Positions 1 to 32,500 are shown, numbered from the stretch's first letter. The stretch is DNA of 64,000 bases from Puntigrus tetrazona (GCF_018831695.1 NC_056708.1:1733353-1797352), one strand, 5' to 3'. A program made the numbers and translations. The notes: generated from the letters alone by a model not told the origin.

Positions 1-3000
1 ATAGTAAACGGAATTATTATTCATTTAAATGCATGTTTTTGCATATTGTATAATTTTAAAATGTTACACGCTGTGAAAAAAGCTAATTAACATTACTGAT
101 ATTAATATATTTTTTGCTATATAAACTAATACTATACTACACTTGGTACAGTATAAATCCTTTTATGGTGACTTCAACATGTGATGCTCTTTTCTAAGAA
201 AGCCAAACAAGTCAAGAAAGAATGTGAGGTATTGAAAACGTTTGTCCAGACAGCACTCCCAGCATCCATTTAGCTGAAAGGCCCTCATCAAGAACCCCTG
301 ATTGCAGTAAGTCTCCTGTTCTTGTGACCTCTCTGATCTTTGTCAGTGAAGGGCAGGAGAACTCACAACAGTAGCGTGGATTTGCAGCCATCAGGATCCA
401 TCAAACTGCTGAATAAGCTTAAGTGGACTCCTGTCATTATCTGCCTTTTGAGACAATGAAAATGTCTCTTTCAAGAGAGTCCAAAAAGCAATTATGCACC
501 AAAGACGATGACTTTCGGGTGCAGTGTCGCTGTTTCTAATTGACCGCACCTGTCAGTTGTCGTCCGTCATAATCCCATGCTGTATCAACCTCTCAGGGAA
601 AGGTCAGCCGGATCAGTAAAGCACTGGCCCTTTTTGTGTGGAGGCCAAAAGGGATCATCTAATTCTTGGCAGCTGTGCCACAGATCTGCAGGTTTGTGTG
701 TGTCCTGTACGGGGCAGTCTGACCGAGCGACTCCAGACCACAGCCCGAGGATCTATTCACTTCTTAAGGAATAACGCAGCATTTGCTCATTGTTGTAAAT
801 GAACGAGCTCAAAACTCCCACGCTGTTTTAACACTTAGCTATCAAAGTCTGTTTTTCATCAACCCTTTGAGTTTAAATGAAAATTCTTTTTAAACTCGGC
901 TGCAAATGAATTCTACTTCTTCTCACCTCAAATGTAGGAATATATCAACACACGACTGCACGCATTTGCACATCAAAAAACGTCCTGTTTTAAGTGCGTT
1001 TTGGATGTTGCATAAAAAAAAAACCACTGGATGGAAGTGCCAAAATTTCACTTGTGGTCACGCACACATTCTTGCTTTAGTTGTGGTTAAAAGTTGTTCA
1101 TTTGAGAGCTAGTGAGCGGTTCGGAGGATGCAGTATATTCTCAGCCTCTGTGTTATGGTTACAATTTCTCCGCTCATGTCATACGTTTGGCCACCACTTG
1201 ACTCATCAGCTCCATCATTAATATTTATTACGGAACTCTCAGTTCTTCAAATATTCAGTCTCCTTTTTAAAAATATAGGTAGACTTTGCGTTCGAGTCAG
1301 AAGGAGACCTGGAAAACGAATATTCTCAAGCGTCCTCCTTGAAACGTGATACTGTATGATTATTATACACCGTCTCTGCTTTAACAATCTGCTCCAAGAC
1401 CTTGAAGACATTTGCCCTCTCCAGATTATACTGCTTGATTATAAAACTCCGAACCGTGTGTAAAAGTCAAAATCGGTACGAGCGGAACCCGAGGAATAGT
1501 AATTCCACTCCTGCAACGTGCGAGGAACCGCTCCGCGTCCGTTTTCGGAAAAACGGATCAAAAAAAAAACCTGTCTCGCGCCGACAAGGCTGGTGGAGGG
1601 GCGAGGGTTAAACGGCGAAGTCTCGAATCACGGGAAAAAGATTGGTCGGTGGCCAGTCACTTTGTGTGCTTTCTTTATGAAAAGTAAATCATCCAGAGCT
1701 CCCCGGGTTTCGCTTATTTGAATTGTCTGAATGAGCGACAATCTCTGGCTGCTCTGGAGAGCCGTGAGTGACGACAAAGTCTTTCCTCCGCTCCTCAGAC
1801 TTTAAATGTGTGCGTCAGGTCTCGTCCAGCACTTCATCACCGATCCCTCTCTCCCTTCTGGTCTCTTCCCCGCTGGCGGCCCGAGAGGCTTCGCTGAATG
1901 GCTGTCATTGTGTTGGCCGAGGGGGGATGTCTGACAGTGGGCACACTTTGGCTCCTCTTCAAAGCGCTCACTCGTTAATAAACTCTCATTCCCTCCTCCT
2001 TTTATCACAAGGACACTTTATCACACTGTTCTTTTCTTTTCTTGAGTTAACAAATGCCTTTTTATCTGGCGCTGCTGTCGAACAAGGGCACATCTCACAG
2101 CTCTGCTATTTTAAACAGTCCGTCACACTTCGGCTCTGTTTATTAATAGCTTTATTTCGGACAAATTGCCTAATTTTCTTAACGTCAGAATCAAAGTGAC
2201 TTGAATCTGTAGAAATGGCTTTCTGTGGGTGGTTTTGTGTTTTTTACTCTATTTAGTGCTACTTTTTTCTCTTTTTTTGTGTGTACATGTTTCTCCGGGA
2301 CGTGTGTGTACCATATATTTTTGGTTTTCCCGCTAGTTTGCTCGAGCTTTAATTCGGGTCGGTGACTTAGAGCTGAAAGATAACTCTACACAGGTATGCA
2401 AACGTAAGCATTTCTAGCTGTGCAAATGCTTCTGGCTATGCAAGCTCAATTTCACAGCACATTGTTTTATTACCGTCGCCTGGTTGCATAAACTTAAGAT
2501 TTTTCATATGCTGAAGTCAACTGCATAAAAATTTGTTGTAAATTGATACAAAAATTTGTTGGTCATCACACTGGCTTTTAAGAGCTTATGCAGCTGGCCT
2601 TTAGTTTAATATAATAGTCATTTTGGTACCACTTTACTTAAAGCTTTTGTGTATAATGCATTGTAAAGAGTTATTAAAAGGTATGTGAGTTGTAATTCTG
2701 TATGTGTATTTTAATATCTTGTCATAAATAACAATACCAAATGTATTAACTGTGGTTACACTTAGATTGTTCAATGCATTATAATGTGCATTAATTAATA
2801 CATTGAAACTACTTGCATTATGCGTAAAGCCTTTAGAGTATTTTTTAATTTTAATTGTACGTATGTTCCTGCCTGAGTTTTACATACAGATCACATATTC
2901 AAGAGTTAACTAACACACTTTTGCATGCTGGAATATTTGAGTAGGCTTATGTTTCTGGCTGGGCATATTATTGGCAGTATTTAGGATCAGGATTTTGTGC

Positions 3001-3142
3001 TCAGATTATATAAATAATAAATATTAAGCCGTAGAAGTTGGCAGAACCCCTCGTAATCACACTTTCGAAACCAAAACTGAATGTTTAAAATCTGTATCTA
3101 GAAAGTACAGTGTGCTGGAATATATATCGTCACACACTCAGT
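1..3142. other. Non-coding, presumed CWC27 intron
   Basis: No exon could be supported. The longest frame (1768-2199, plus) has no splice or codon support. A palindromic repeat with a GGTACCACTTTA-like end starts near 2628. The missing acidic-linker exon of CWC27 was looked for here and not found. Confidence 0.5.
2628..2815. repeat. Diverged MITE-like repeat
   Basis: Begins ttggtaccactttac, like the GGTAACACTTTA ends of elements near 47895 and 52685. The interior is simple AT-rich sequence. Borders are approximate. Confidence 0.35.
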
Positions 3143-3505
3143 CTATGACACCTTGATTAGTAAATGAATATGGACTCCGTCTGAAGAACAAAAGGATATT
3201 CTGAGGAATCCGTTGAGCCCTGAGGAGTAATTTAGCAGGTGTTCGTCTCTCTTTGCATTTTTCTCAGCTTTCTCCGCTCTTACTGGCAATCTGGCTGAGG
3301 GGCCCATTGTGTTGTTGTTGCCTAGGATATGCTTCTCTTGTTTGGTAAATGGTAGCATGTCCAGGCAAGCAAAATTATCACTTAGTTGGAGGTGTTTCCC
3401 CGATATGGCCTTCTCATTTCCGACCAAAGGGTCACTGTAGGCCTCTGAAAGAGAACTCTTCACCCTTGTAGGACTGTTACGTCTTCTCTTGTTTCTTGCC
3501 AGCTG
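3143..3505 (-). CDS. Candidate last exon of the unnamed minus-strand gene
   Basis: The acceptor is a long T-rich tract ending in a tandem gcagcag (NAGNAG), so one Gln may be optional. It is open for about 120 codons starting QLARNKRRRNSPTRVKSS, with few cysteines and no recognised domain. A possible internal donor (CCA|GTAAGA) ends coding at 3284. Confidence 0.35.
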   Translation of the reverse strand, partial: QLARNKRRRNSPTRVKSSLSEAYSDPLVGNEKAISGKHLQLSDNFACLDMLPFTKQEKHILGNNNTMGPSARLPVRAEKAEKNAKRDEHLLNYSSGLNGFLRISFCSSDGVHIHLLIKVS

Positions 3506-5799
3506 CTGCGAATCAAAAAACAAAACAGAAAAGAGCTTTAAGTTTTAATTTATCTCCATTTAATTTAGAATTTAGTGTTTGATAACTTCTGTTATATTTT
3601 GTGCTTGCTGAAGGGCACAGATTTAAGTTCACTTATAAGTTATTTTTTATAATTTTCAGCTATCAGTTATACTGTCAGTGGTTAAACATAAGAAAAATAT
3701 TAATAGGGGCATCAGTTGGTATCAGTGATACTTGACTTCAGTATTAAAAAAGATTAAAAAATATACTTTGCTGCTTCTACATTTATTTGACGATTGAACG
3801 TTAATTATTGCAATGTAGAAGTGTACTGAAAAGCACTTTACAATAAGGTGTCATTTCCTAGCATTAGTTAATGTATTAATTAGTGCCGTCTACAGCAAAA
3901 CTTTATTGTTAAGTGGGATTAATTGTATTTAATAATAATAATAATAAGAAGAAAAATCAATTCATTCGTTTTTATGTTTTTAAATCAACCAATCACTAGT
4001 ACGAACTATGCCTTTAACTGTCCTTCTATATATCAACAAGCCATGTGCAGGAAATGAGATTGTCAGCTTCAACCAAGACAGAAGGCTCTGTAATCACCTA
4101 CCAAGATCTCCAGCAGAGGAACGCTGCTGAGTGCCTCGGCTGAAGGTGTTGCACTCTTTTCAGGACTGAGGAGAACAAACAAATACCAGTTTCAGTTGGG
4201 TGTCCCTTTACCTGAGTGCTCAAACATCGTGGACGCCAAGAAGAGGTCTTCCACAAGGTCAACCTTTAAATCATCTACGATGCCCCACTTTTGTCCCCCT
4301 GAGAACCTAGAGACTAGGACCCTGGAGGCTGGGGATCCAAGGTTCAGCAGGAGTAACAGAAGAGAGCTGCCTGAGAGAATGTGTGTCAGCTGAGAGGAGC
4401 AGATGGATGAAACAAAGGCAGTCATTGTTACGGGATTGAATGGCTCACGTGTTTCTGGGCTGGAGGCCCAGACTCTGCAGCTTACCTGTGCTTTGTAGCC
4501 ATGTAAGAACCTGGCATCAAAACATAGCTGTCAAGTCCTATGAAAATATTATTATACCCCAACAGAAGATGCTGTCCTGAGAGCTGCCAGAAGAGCGGGT
4601 TCTCTGAAAGGTAGATGTGGGTGGAGGCCCTGTTTGCACATGGAAGCAACTTCCTCTCACCGACTCGCTTGGCAGTTTATCTACGAGGACCTCACACCTT
4701 GGAAGTGTGCGTCTGCCCGGGCCTGTCCTTATCAGCTGTCCTGTGACATCTGCATTTATTGTCTAAACAAGAGCACTGACTGTAAGATTTATTATTAGTT
4801 TTTTTGTGGTTTAGATTACCTCAGGTTTAAGACCAGTTAAAAACGAATGTTATCGTTGTCACTTGTGACAGTGCTTTTTCTTCTGCAAGCTACCATTGAG
4901 CAGAAACCAGAAGGATGATGTTAGAGTATTCTCTCCATTGTGGATTCAAAACAATAATTACACTCTTGTTCTTCCAAACCCGTAAGACATTTGTTCGTCT
5001 TCAGAACAAATGATATTCGATGAAATTCGAGAGCTCTCTGATCCTTCAGACAGCAATGAAACTGAAATGTTCCCAGGTTCTGAAACACAAGGACACTGAT
5101 TGATCAGTCCACGTGACATTGGTAGTTCAACTGCAATTTTACAAAGCTACGAGAATACTTTTTCTGTGCAAAGAAAGCAAAAACGATAATTCAACCTTCA
5201 ATATTCAACAATAATTCTTCTCCAGATATTATATGGGTCTGGGAAAGCACACAGATTTTATCAAAAATATCTTAATGTATGTTCTGAAGATGAACAAAGG
5301 TCTTTCAGGTTTGAAACAACATAATAGTGTGTGAACCGCATGACTATGTTGGTTGTTTTTTTTGGCATTTTAAGTATTGCAATATTGCATAGCAACTAGC
5401 TTTCAAAAAATGATTGATAGCGTAAACGATGACTCAAATATGAGCCCACTGTAATTATGCAATTTTATCATTGTCAGCAATACTCAGTGTGACCGAGGGC
5501 TGGACCGAGTCAGTTGCAATTAAATAGTTGCAATTAAATTGTCTGCAGGTAATGCAATAAAATGCAGTTGAGGTGTTGAGCTAAACACCTTTTTCTTTAG
5601 AAGTTTTTTTTTCCTTCTTTAGAAGGCTGCAGCCTCAGGTCAAAATTGGGCCAAATCGAATTCATACTGATTTCGAAGAGCTCTGCAGTCTATATGAATT
5701 GATGCTCACCGGTTTTGAAGCAGACTCGTGCGACGTAGGTTTCTTTTGCCAGTAAAGAGCGCCGATTAGCTCCGCAGCCACGCTTAGCGTGAAGATCAT
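3143..5799 (-). CDS. Unrecognised multi-exon minus-strand gene candidate
   Basis: Predicted exons, in transcript order: 5799-5710 (30 codons, MIFTLSVAAELIGALYWQKK then PTSHESASKP), 4601-4486 (NPLFWQLSGQHLLLGYNN then IFIGLDSYVLMPGS and YMATKH), an optional 4366-4212, then 4165-4102 and 3505-3143 with a stop. Donors CCG|GTGAGC, CACAG|GTAAGC, CTCAG|GTAAAG and TTG|GTAGGTG are all good. Acceptors gttctcctcag and ttttttgattcgcag are good; the one before 4601 is weaker (a doubled AG). Skipping the optional exon gives about 210 residues: a hydrophobic start that may be a signal peptide or anchor, a NKRRRNSP basic motif and a polar C-terminus. Including it gives about 155 residues and an early stop. 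I recognise no family. A GTAAGAG donor inside the last exon (GT at 3283-3282) means the 3' end may continue elsewhere. It probably lies inside a CWC27 intron on the opposite strand. An eroded gene or lncRNA is the main alternative. Confidence 0.4.
4102..4165 (-). CDS. Candidate 64-nt exon of the unnamed minus-strand gene
   Basis: Flanked by gtttgttctcctcag and TTG|GTAGGTG. Joined directly to exon 2 it reads PEKSATPSAEALSSVPLLEI in frame. With the optional exon it reads LKRVQHLQPRHSAAFLCWRS. Confidence 0.38.
4212..4366 (-). CDS. Candidate optional (cassette) exon of the unnamed minus-strand gene
   Basis: A 155-nt stretch open in one frame (SLLLLLLNLGSPASRVL, then GQKWGIVDDLKVDLVEDLFL) with a very good donor CTCAG|GTAAAG. 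The AG that keeps frame with exon 2 is ggcag at 4368-4367; a stronger pyrimidine-tract acceptor at 4391-4390 (ctgctcctctcag) would bring an immediate in-frame stop. Inclusion changes the downstream frame and ends the protein early. Confidence 0.28.
4486..4601 (-). CDS. Candidate second exon of the unnamed minus-strand gene
   Basis: Only one frame is open through the whole exon, and it has protein-like composition (aromatics and Gly/Pro in FWQLSG, LLLGYNN, GLDSY, MPGSY). The acceptor reads acctttcagag, with two overlapping AGs; the second keeps phase 0 with exon 1. The donor CACAG|GTAAGC is near-consensus. Confidence 0.4.
4950..5335. repeat. Cyprinid interspersed repeat, family A
   Basis: Carries the phrase order typical of this family: ccaaacccgtaagac, cgtcttcagaacaaatg, actgaaatgttccca, gctacgagaatac and tgttctgaagatgaacaaag. 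Similar copies occur at 21071, 46370, 54650 and 63365. Confidence 0.5.
5710..5799 (-). CDS. Candidate starter exon of the unnamed minus-strand gene
   Basis: An ATG at 5799-5797 opens 30 codons with a hydrophobic first 17 residues, then a basic/polar segment, ending at a strong donor CCG|GTGAGC in phase 0. The region just upstream on the minus strand (5800-6250) has more CpG than its neighbours. Confidence 0.35.
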
Positions 5800-6744
5800 A
5801 GTAAGACCTCACTGTGTGAGCTCAGAGGGGTTGAGGTGTATCGGTTCAGCCACAACATCCCTTCTTGAGGTGCCAGAACCCCGGCCTGTCTGGAAGCCGC
5901 GCTGAACCTTTGATCTAACAAGGCGCCACACGATTTATTAGAGAATGTTATACTTCTAACGCAAGTATTTGTTTCTGACACGCTGGAACGCTATGCCTAA
6001 GGTAATTGTTGGTTTTATTCCCGTTTTATGCGAACACTCAATCCCTTTGTTAATTGTGAAACGAAAAGCGCAATCGTTTGGGAACCCCGCAGCCGAGATG
6101 CTCACGTCCTGCGCGCTGTTCTGAGATTTGCGTTTTCAGCCGTTTCGAGCAAATAAATGATAATAAATGAAGATCAGCAGATGTTCAGAAATGTTCTTGT
6201 TTTCTCCTCCTTGAGTCGAGTTGCAATCTCGCTCGCGAAACCTCATACAGCAGCTATTTTTGATTTGTGACAGCATGTCTGCAAACAACTCGGAGGAAGG
6301 CTTATGAAAGTATTTACATTTGCGTCGAATTTTGTGAGGTCGTTGCTCTTTTTGTTAGAAGCTAAAATTAGTTCGTGTTTGAAATGTTCTGTGTCTGTGA
6401 TGAGTTGGCGACATCCAAGGATTTTTATTTGTTGTGTTGTTTTTTTTTTTTTGCATTTTAAAATTTCAATTTGCGCTTGAAAACATTTGGTCTTTTGAGT
6501 ACATTTAAGATTTGGCCACTGTCCATGTCGCATTTAACTTGTTGAAATGTTTTATTCACTTCTCCAATGATTTATCTCGGATAGCAGGAAAATCTCTTCA
6601 ATGGCTACGCATAGAAAAAGTGCGCTACATGTTTTTCCTTCCGTAACATGTTTTTCCCTTCTACATTTTGCAAGACTTATTGAGAAAGTGTTCCTTCCAA
6701 GACTGGAAATTAATTCCAGCTCTGGGTTGAATGTCTTTCCGCAG

Positions 6745-26255
<19,511 letters not shown>

Positions 26256-26560
26256 GACTGCAGTTACACCCAAACTACCGTCTGGAGTGACTCCTAAAAT
26301 CAGGCGGATAAGCATTTCTAGTTGAGAAGAATCGTATTAACTTGTGGGAGACCTGCAGACTCTTTATTGAAAAGACATTCATTTCCGTCTTCAAATTTTG
26401 AAGATGCTTATGATTGTTTTAAACCATAAAGGAAAGGCAACGCCATCTTCTTATTCCTCAGTTATTCTTCTTTACGCAAAAAAAACCTCTTCGGTTCGAT
26501 CATCCATTAAAATGACTGTACGTTTTCATCGTGGTAATAAAATGTATTATGTCTGATATT
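26256..26560 (+). other. cwc27: CWC27 3' UTR (estimated end)
   Basis: AT-rich sequence following the CWC27 stop. A canonical AATAAA lies at 26536-26541, about 280 bases after the stop. The cleavage point is inferred at roughly 15-25 bases beyond it. No other canonical signal is closer to the stop. Confidence 0.55.
26536..26541 (+). terminator. CWC27 polyadenylation signal AATAAA
   Basis: Canonical hexamer in the sense strand downstream of the CWC27 stop, followed by TG-rich sequence (tgttgtcc), as expected of a downstream element. Confidence 0.6.
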
Positions 26561-29500
26561 TAAGCATTGTTGTCCACTTTGTGACCTAACTAATAAATGA
26601 TTAAATTCACTGTCCATCTACACAGATCCAACTAATCCTAAAACTGACCAATACAGATAGAGGGTAAAGTGGCCATTACTTAACATAAAAACTTATTACT
26701 AGACTCCCATTGCTGACAATATGACAGCATTAGTTTGTTAGACGAGATTGTTGGGCCATGATTGATTACTATACAGTGTGAAAATACATGCATTCATCAA
26801 ATAATGTAACAAAATTCATTGCATTTCATGCAAATTTGCTGTAATGGCAGTGATAATAGCAAATACGCCGCAGAATCTGCAAGACTGAGGAAATGCACAC
26901 TTTAAATTAAGAAAGTTGCTATTTAGAATTTTTTTTTTCTTATTAAGTTGTTAGCACCCCCACTTGGAAAATTTGGAGCGTATCTTTAAATTAAATTACC
27001 GATTTAGTATATTTTCAAGTTACTCAGAAACGTTGCGCATACAAAGTAACGTTTGTTTTATTATTTTTAAAACATTTTTTGAATTCAAAGGCAGCATCTC
27101 GTATCTCTGCATGGTATCACCGGCCATGACCGCCATCGTAAAAAGCCAAGCCGTGAAAATGTGCGAAAGCTGGGTCCTCTCCACATCTGCCCTGAATTGA
27201 GCCGGTCCGAACCTCAGAGTTCAACCTGTCTTAAATAACAGCGGTAATGCAAGACACACATGTCCGTCGTGAAGCGAACCAGAGTCACGCTTGACTCATC
27301 CTGCAGCCCGAATCGTAGTTCGCGCAGCTATTTTTGATTCTCCGACCGAAATCGACCCGCTCTTTTAAAACTGCGGCAAGATAATAAACAGTGCCTGTCG
27401 TTTTCTCTATCGTTCCTATCGGTCTCGAATTTGGTCACCGAAGAGCTGCAGAGTCCATTGGCGCTCCTGATGATGCCGGCTGACTGTGGTTTGGTCTAAA
27501 TGATCTACCACGAGTGTGCGCGACCAGCAGCGCAGTTTGGCCAGTGTGCAACCTTTTACTGCTCCTCTGGGATCACGCTTAAATTTTCATATGGAACAGG
27601 AAGGAGAGTTAATGTTACACCATAAGAGCCGCGTGGCCAAAGCCGCTGCAAATTTAAACCAGGTGAGGCGCACCGAAGCCAGTGCAGCTACTAGCGCTCT
27701 GACTCTGGGGCTACGATTTCAACACGTCATTACACCACAGACACGTCCTGAACGTAACGGGGACTGATCTGATGACGTATGGTGTAATAATAATAATAAA
27801 TAAATAATCATTTAGAATAATTAAAAAAAACAAACTTGTCAAAATGGAAACATGTCAATAAGTGTTATCTTGGATTAACATTAAGGACAGCGACAGCAGC
27901 TAGTAAATTAAGCACCGTCACTTTAAGAGACAGTGCATCCAATATAATGATTAAAAAGAACATTTCTTTTACTTAACACATTACTGAGTTTTTTTCGAGG
28001 ATGAAGACAGGTATTTTGACACGATTTTGTATGTAGGATGTGAAGAATTCAGTTAAGCTTTTCTGCAACTTGTATTTACTGTCCCGATCATCTCTTTAGG
28101 CTGGTCTCGGCCAGTCGCTTGAGCTCTCCGGGGGCCCCTCCTCAGCCATGGGCCCCTATAATCGTCACCACCTTTCACCCCACTAGCGACGGCCCTGGCT
28201 TAGAGCAGTTTCCTTCGGTGACCATCTATTCCTTGCATTGACAATTGAAACGGCAATTAGATAAAACGTTAAATTTAAATTTCATTTTATTGTTTTATTT
28301 TATATAGAGCCCTGCACATAAAATGGGGAATGAAATGATGTGGTCGTAACAGATTGTAAATGCTGTTCACATAACATAATTCATTAAATCTTCACCATGT
28401 GTGAATAATTTATTGTTGTTTTAATTAGTTAAGTAATGGATGAATTTTTTTTATTATAACTATATTTTTTGATTAAAGATTATATAAATTGATTCTATGT
28501 ATATTTTTTATTTTATATTGTTACATATATTTTCAAAAAGTACCAGGATGTGAATGAGACATCATTTGTGGGACGTGTCATCCTTTTCAGCTTGACATCA
28601 ATGTGCTAATTTTTTTATTTTTCAGCTCAAGTCACACAACTGTAGTACTCCAAAAATGCCATAGTCTAATTTTAATCAGATTTTTAGTTTACTGCAGATT
28701 AACATGGGATAAAGGCAACAGCATTGATTTTTTGATTTGTTTTATTTTAAGTTTATTTTTTAACTTTTTAAATGCATTTCATAGACATGGGGCTAAAACA
28801 GGCCAACAGTAGCACTGTGCTATATGTATATTGCTTAACTTTATGACTTTTTGTAGTTGAAGTTGAATATTGGCTCTCATGATAAGAGATGACAAGACAA
28901 TGTCACTCTTGCACAGCGATTCTGAAAAACACTTAACATTCTTGCTCGTCGCTGGCCAAGATACAAAATACCCATCATTACCGCTGGTCATGTGACTGTG
29001 GGAGATTAAATGGAGCAGTAATGTCATTATCTTGCTCACTATCTGCCTCTGCCCTTGTGAATGAGCACTATAAATAGATCACTTAATCCATTTTCCCCGG
29101 TCCAGAACAAGACGAATCCTCACGGCCTTTAGGCTCGGTAGAACCCTTCATCTTTCGGCTCTTTCACCTTTTTTTCTTCAGCCTCTTTGCTGCAGGATGA
29201 TGACTTGTCAGGTGATCTTATTACACGTTTGGTTTGATTTCAAACATTTGGTAAAATTATTTTAGGTACCTCTGCCGTTTAGGTACCACGGTTGTAACTC
29301 AATATCTAAAAAAAATGTTATTTAAATAAGTAAATTAATAAAAAAAACATTTTAAGGCTTAAGTTGTAAAAAAAGGTTGTTGTTTTTTTATCATGTATAA
29401 TGAATGGAATGAAAGTAATTAAATACAGTGATGCTTGAGAGTTGAACATATAAACCCTGATAATTACATTTAATTTTATATCATATTTAGTGTTTTTTCA

Positions 29501-32500
29501 GTGACGTTTTAACTGAGCAGCCTCGTAAAACTGAAGGGGTTCGCTTGGGAACCTGAGTGATATTACCCATGAATCATTTGCTCCTGACGGAAATTATGCT
29601 CATCTAAACAGTACTACAAGTCTAGTCTGTGTTTCTCTATCCAACACGGTCTGATAACAATCAACCGAGGGGCCGCTAATTGTGTTATAGAGCATAACCG
29701 AGCCTTCAGAGAGATGATTTCATCTGTCAAGCACAAGAGGTAGATGTCAAGAGGTCTACTGTACGTTTCTGACTGAACCTCAGACAGTGTGAAGTAAACC
29801 GTCATGTGCTGTTTAGCTTTACCTTGGCAAATCCAGTGTCCACAATCCTTTTTAATGTGTAATGGGATGAAATTCATGCTATCGTAGCTCAATTCACCTT
29901 TGTTCCTTTTAGATTCACTGTTTGTAACGTAATACGATATGCAGTTGTACATCAAAGCTTTTCAAAATAAAGTTAGACCCTGACTTTGTCTTTCTATTTA
30001 GAATGTAATGTCTTGTTCTACTGAACCAACTCCAATTTCAATCTCCAGTTTCATCCCATTCCCTCCTGCCACCATTAAACGACAAAAACCGCAACAGGTT
30101 TTAGGCCTTTCCACACTGGTGCAAAAAAAGCCAAGCAAATCGTAGACCAGATGAGGTAGACATAGATTCGATTCTGCTAATTCATGCTAGGTGGCACCAA
30201 CCAGCATTGCGTTTCAATTAAGATAATACAGGAATACAGGCTATCTATAATGCTTGTAAGGATTGGCTAAATCCTAAAACTTGCCACAAACATTCTTTAT
30301 TGCTATAAAAAATAAAACATGCAGAAAATATATCGTCATAATCATGTCTGTGTTCGCATTCTCAGTCATAGGTAGCTGGTGTTTAATTCCAGCGTGTCTG
30401 AAATTCGTTTAGCTTTTTCCCGCTCAGTGTGGAGACGCCTTTAGGCTGCTGCCACTTTAAGACAGAACGCAAGGTTGCATATATTAACAAGCATTTTCCC
30501 CAGCTGTTTATGTTCACTTAAGACATAACCGAGTGTGTCTTTTGTCGCTGAGTGCACTTTTTTTTTCGTTATAGTGCACATCCAGCATGGGATAGTATAT
30601 ATGACGCTTATTATACAGGATTTGAATGGTTTGGGCTATGCTGGCTGTCACTGACCCTCGGTTCCGGAAATGTTTTTGGGCCTGTAAAATGACTAAAAAC
30701 CAAAATACATAGTTCACCCCAAAATGAAAATGTTCTCACAGATTTTTACCTCCACACAATAAAAGTCAAAGGAGCGCAGTATGTATTTTTGGACAACGTT
30801 GACTGCAGAAATACCCTCAGATGGGTGCTGGTAAAAACATCCAGCGGGCATCTCATTAAGAGTCAGTCACTGGAATGAAATCTGTCAGTAGCAGCAGTGG
30901 CAGTGCCAACCGCAGCGTCAGTGAGTGAAATCTGATAGTGTGTAATGATTGAACCATCAACAAAAACACATTCATTTTCCCTCCGCTACTCGCCAGACCT
31001 CTGGATCCACGGTGCACTGCTCATGAAGACCTTGGTACCGAAGGTATTTGACGAGACCGATCTGGAATGAATATTATTTCCCGAAAATTTTAAAGCATAG
31101 AAAGGAACCAGTCAAAACAATAAATTAAGCCCAAGTCTTCAACCAAGACCAAGGTTAAACTCTAAAAAGGAAAACCTCAAAAATATTTTACTTCGGACTG
31201 AACGACATTTTGCATTGAATTACACCCTGGATGGTTGTTATCTAACCTTGCAGTCTGCGACTGTAATAATATTTCCATTTAAGGCCTGCCTGAATGTATG
31301 CTATGGGAGACCGGCGAAACTTGGGGGCAAGGAAAAACCCTGAACAAATTATTAACCAATGAAGCAATCTTAACTCTTTAACATGGACTGAACTTTGTCA
31401 TCGTCTCACCTGACACATAAATATAAACACCAGAGTCGCTTTTGTGGATTATTGGTTTCTATTATTAAACCTCCCGAAAGTTGGATATTCTGGAGTTGTG
31501 ATGAAGCTCCTCAAGTCTGAGACCATTCAGGAGGCCACGTTTGGGTGCCGTGCAAGACTGCCGGGGAGGAAACGGGCTGGTCTGCTTCTTATTTTCATAC
31601 CTTTTTGAAAAACATGTCTGTGCGCTGCCTCAGAGGAGATGCTTGAAGAACAGTCATATTAATCCACATCTTGAACGCTGACATTTTCTTCATAGCTTTG
31701 CCAAAGATAGAAATAGTGTTGTTTGGAGGGACGGTGTCACCAGCAATGGATTCTCAACCAAACTCGGTCGGACAAGTAGTTTAACTGTCCGGTTTCCAGT
31801 GAGAGTTACTGGAGAATTTAGTGCTAAGAGAAAGTTCACCTAAAAATCAAAAGCTCTGTCATTTATTTACACTCATGCCATTCCAATGCATCGTGACTTC
31901 ATTTCTTCTGCAGAGCATTCTTTTTTCTTTAGTTTTTGGGTTATTTTGACCTGGAGTGGATCATTTTAGTTTGTTTGTTTTTCTTTACAAAAAAGTTCCT
32001 TTTGGCAACAACTTTCCACAATTTATTTGATAATTCATGTATTTTTCCCCACCCCTTAAATTAACATGGCTTTTCACCAAATGAAACCAAAAAACATAGT
32101 TAAACCAAGGTAACCACAAATTAGCCATGGTTTGCTACACTAGCCTCTAGTTTAACTGTGGTATTTGTAGTAAAACTGTGGTTATACAAATGGTAATCAA
32201 TGGTCATAAAACCATAGCTACCATACTTTACTTATAATGGTTTATATAACCATGGTTATATTTTTGGAACTTATTGTAGACCTCATTAATCTGGGATTAC
32301 TCTGCATCTCGGTTTTTGAGTGTTTTGCCAAAATTGTCTACAAATAATGTTTTAATTTGTTCATTCATGTGCATAAGATATGATTAATGATGAGGCTTAC
32401 AAACAATAAACCTCGAAAAAGTGGTGATTATAGTTTTAATGTGGTCCTAGGATGTAAGCACAAGGGTTCAATGTTTGTTTTTTGCTTTTTTGATTGCCTG

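Noticed and set aside
1768..2199. Plus-strand frame of 143 codons
   Set aside because: Low-complexity Ser/Leu composition and no splice borders or family resemblance; it lies in presumed intron.
4196..4393. Plus-strand frame opposite the optional exon
   Set aside because: Splice signals around it are on the minus strand; the plus-strand frame lacks acceptor and donor.
1..6744. Earlier CWC27 exons (acidic linker, cyclophilin domain)
   Set aside because: Looked for acidic and cyclophilin-like segments on the plus strand; none found, so they are assumed to lie before the window.
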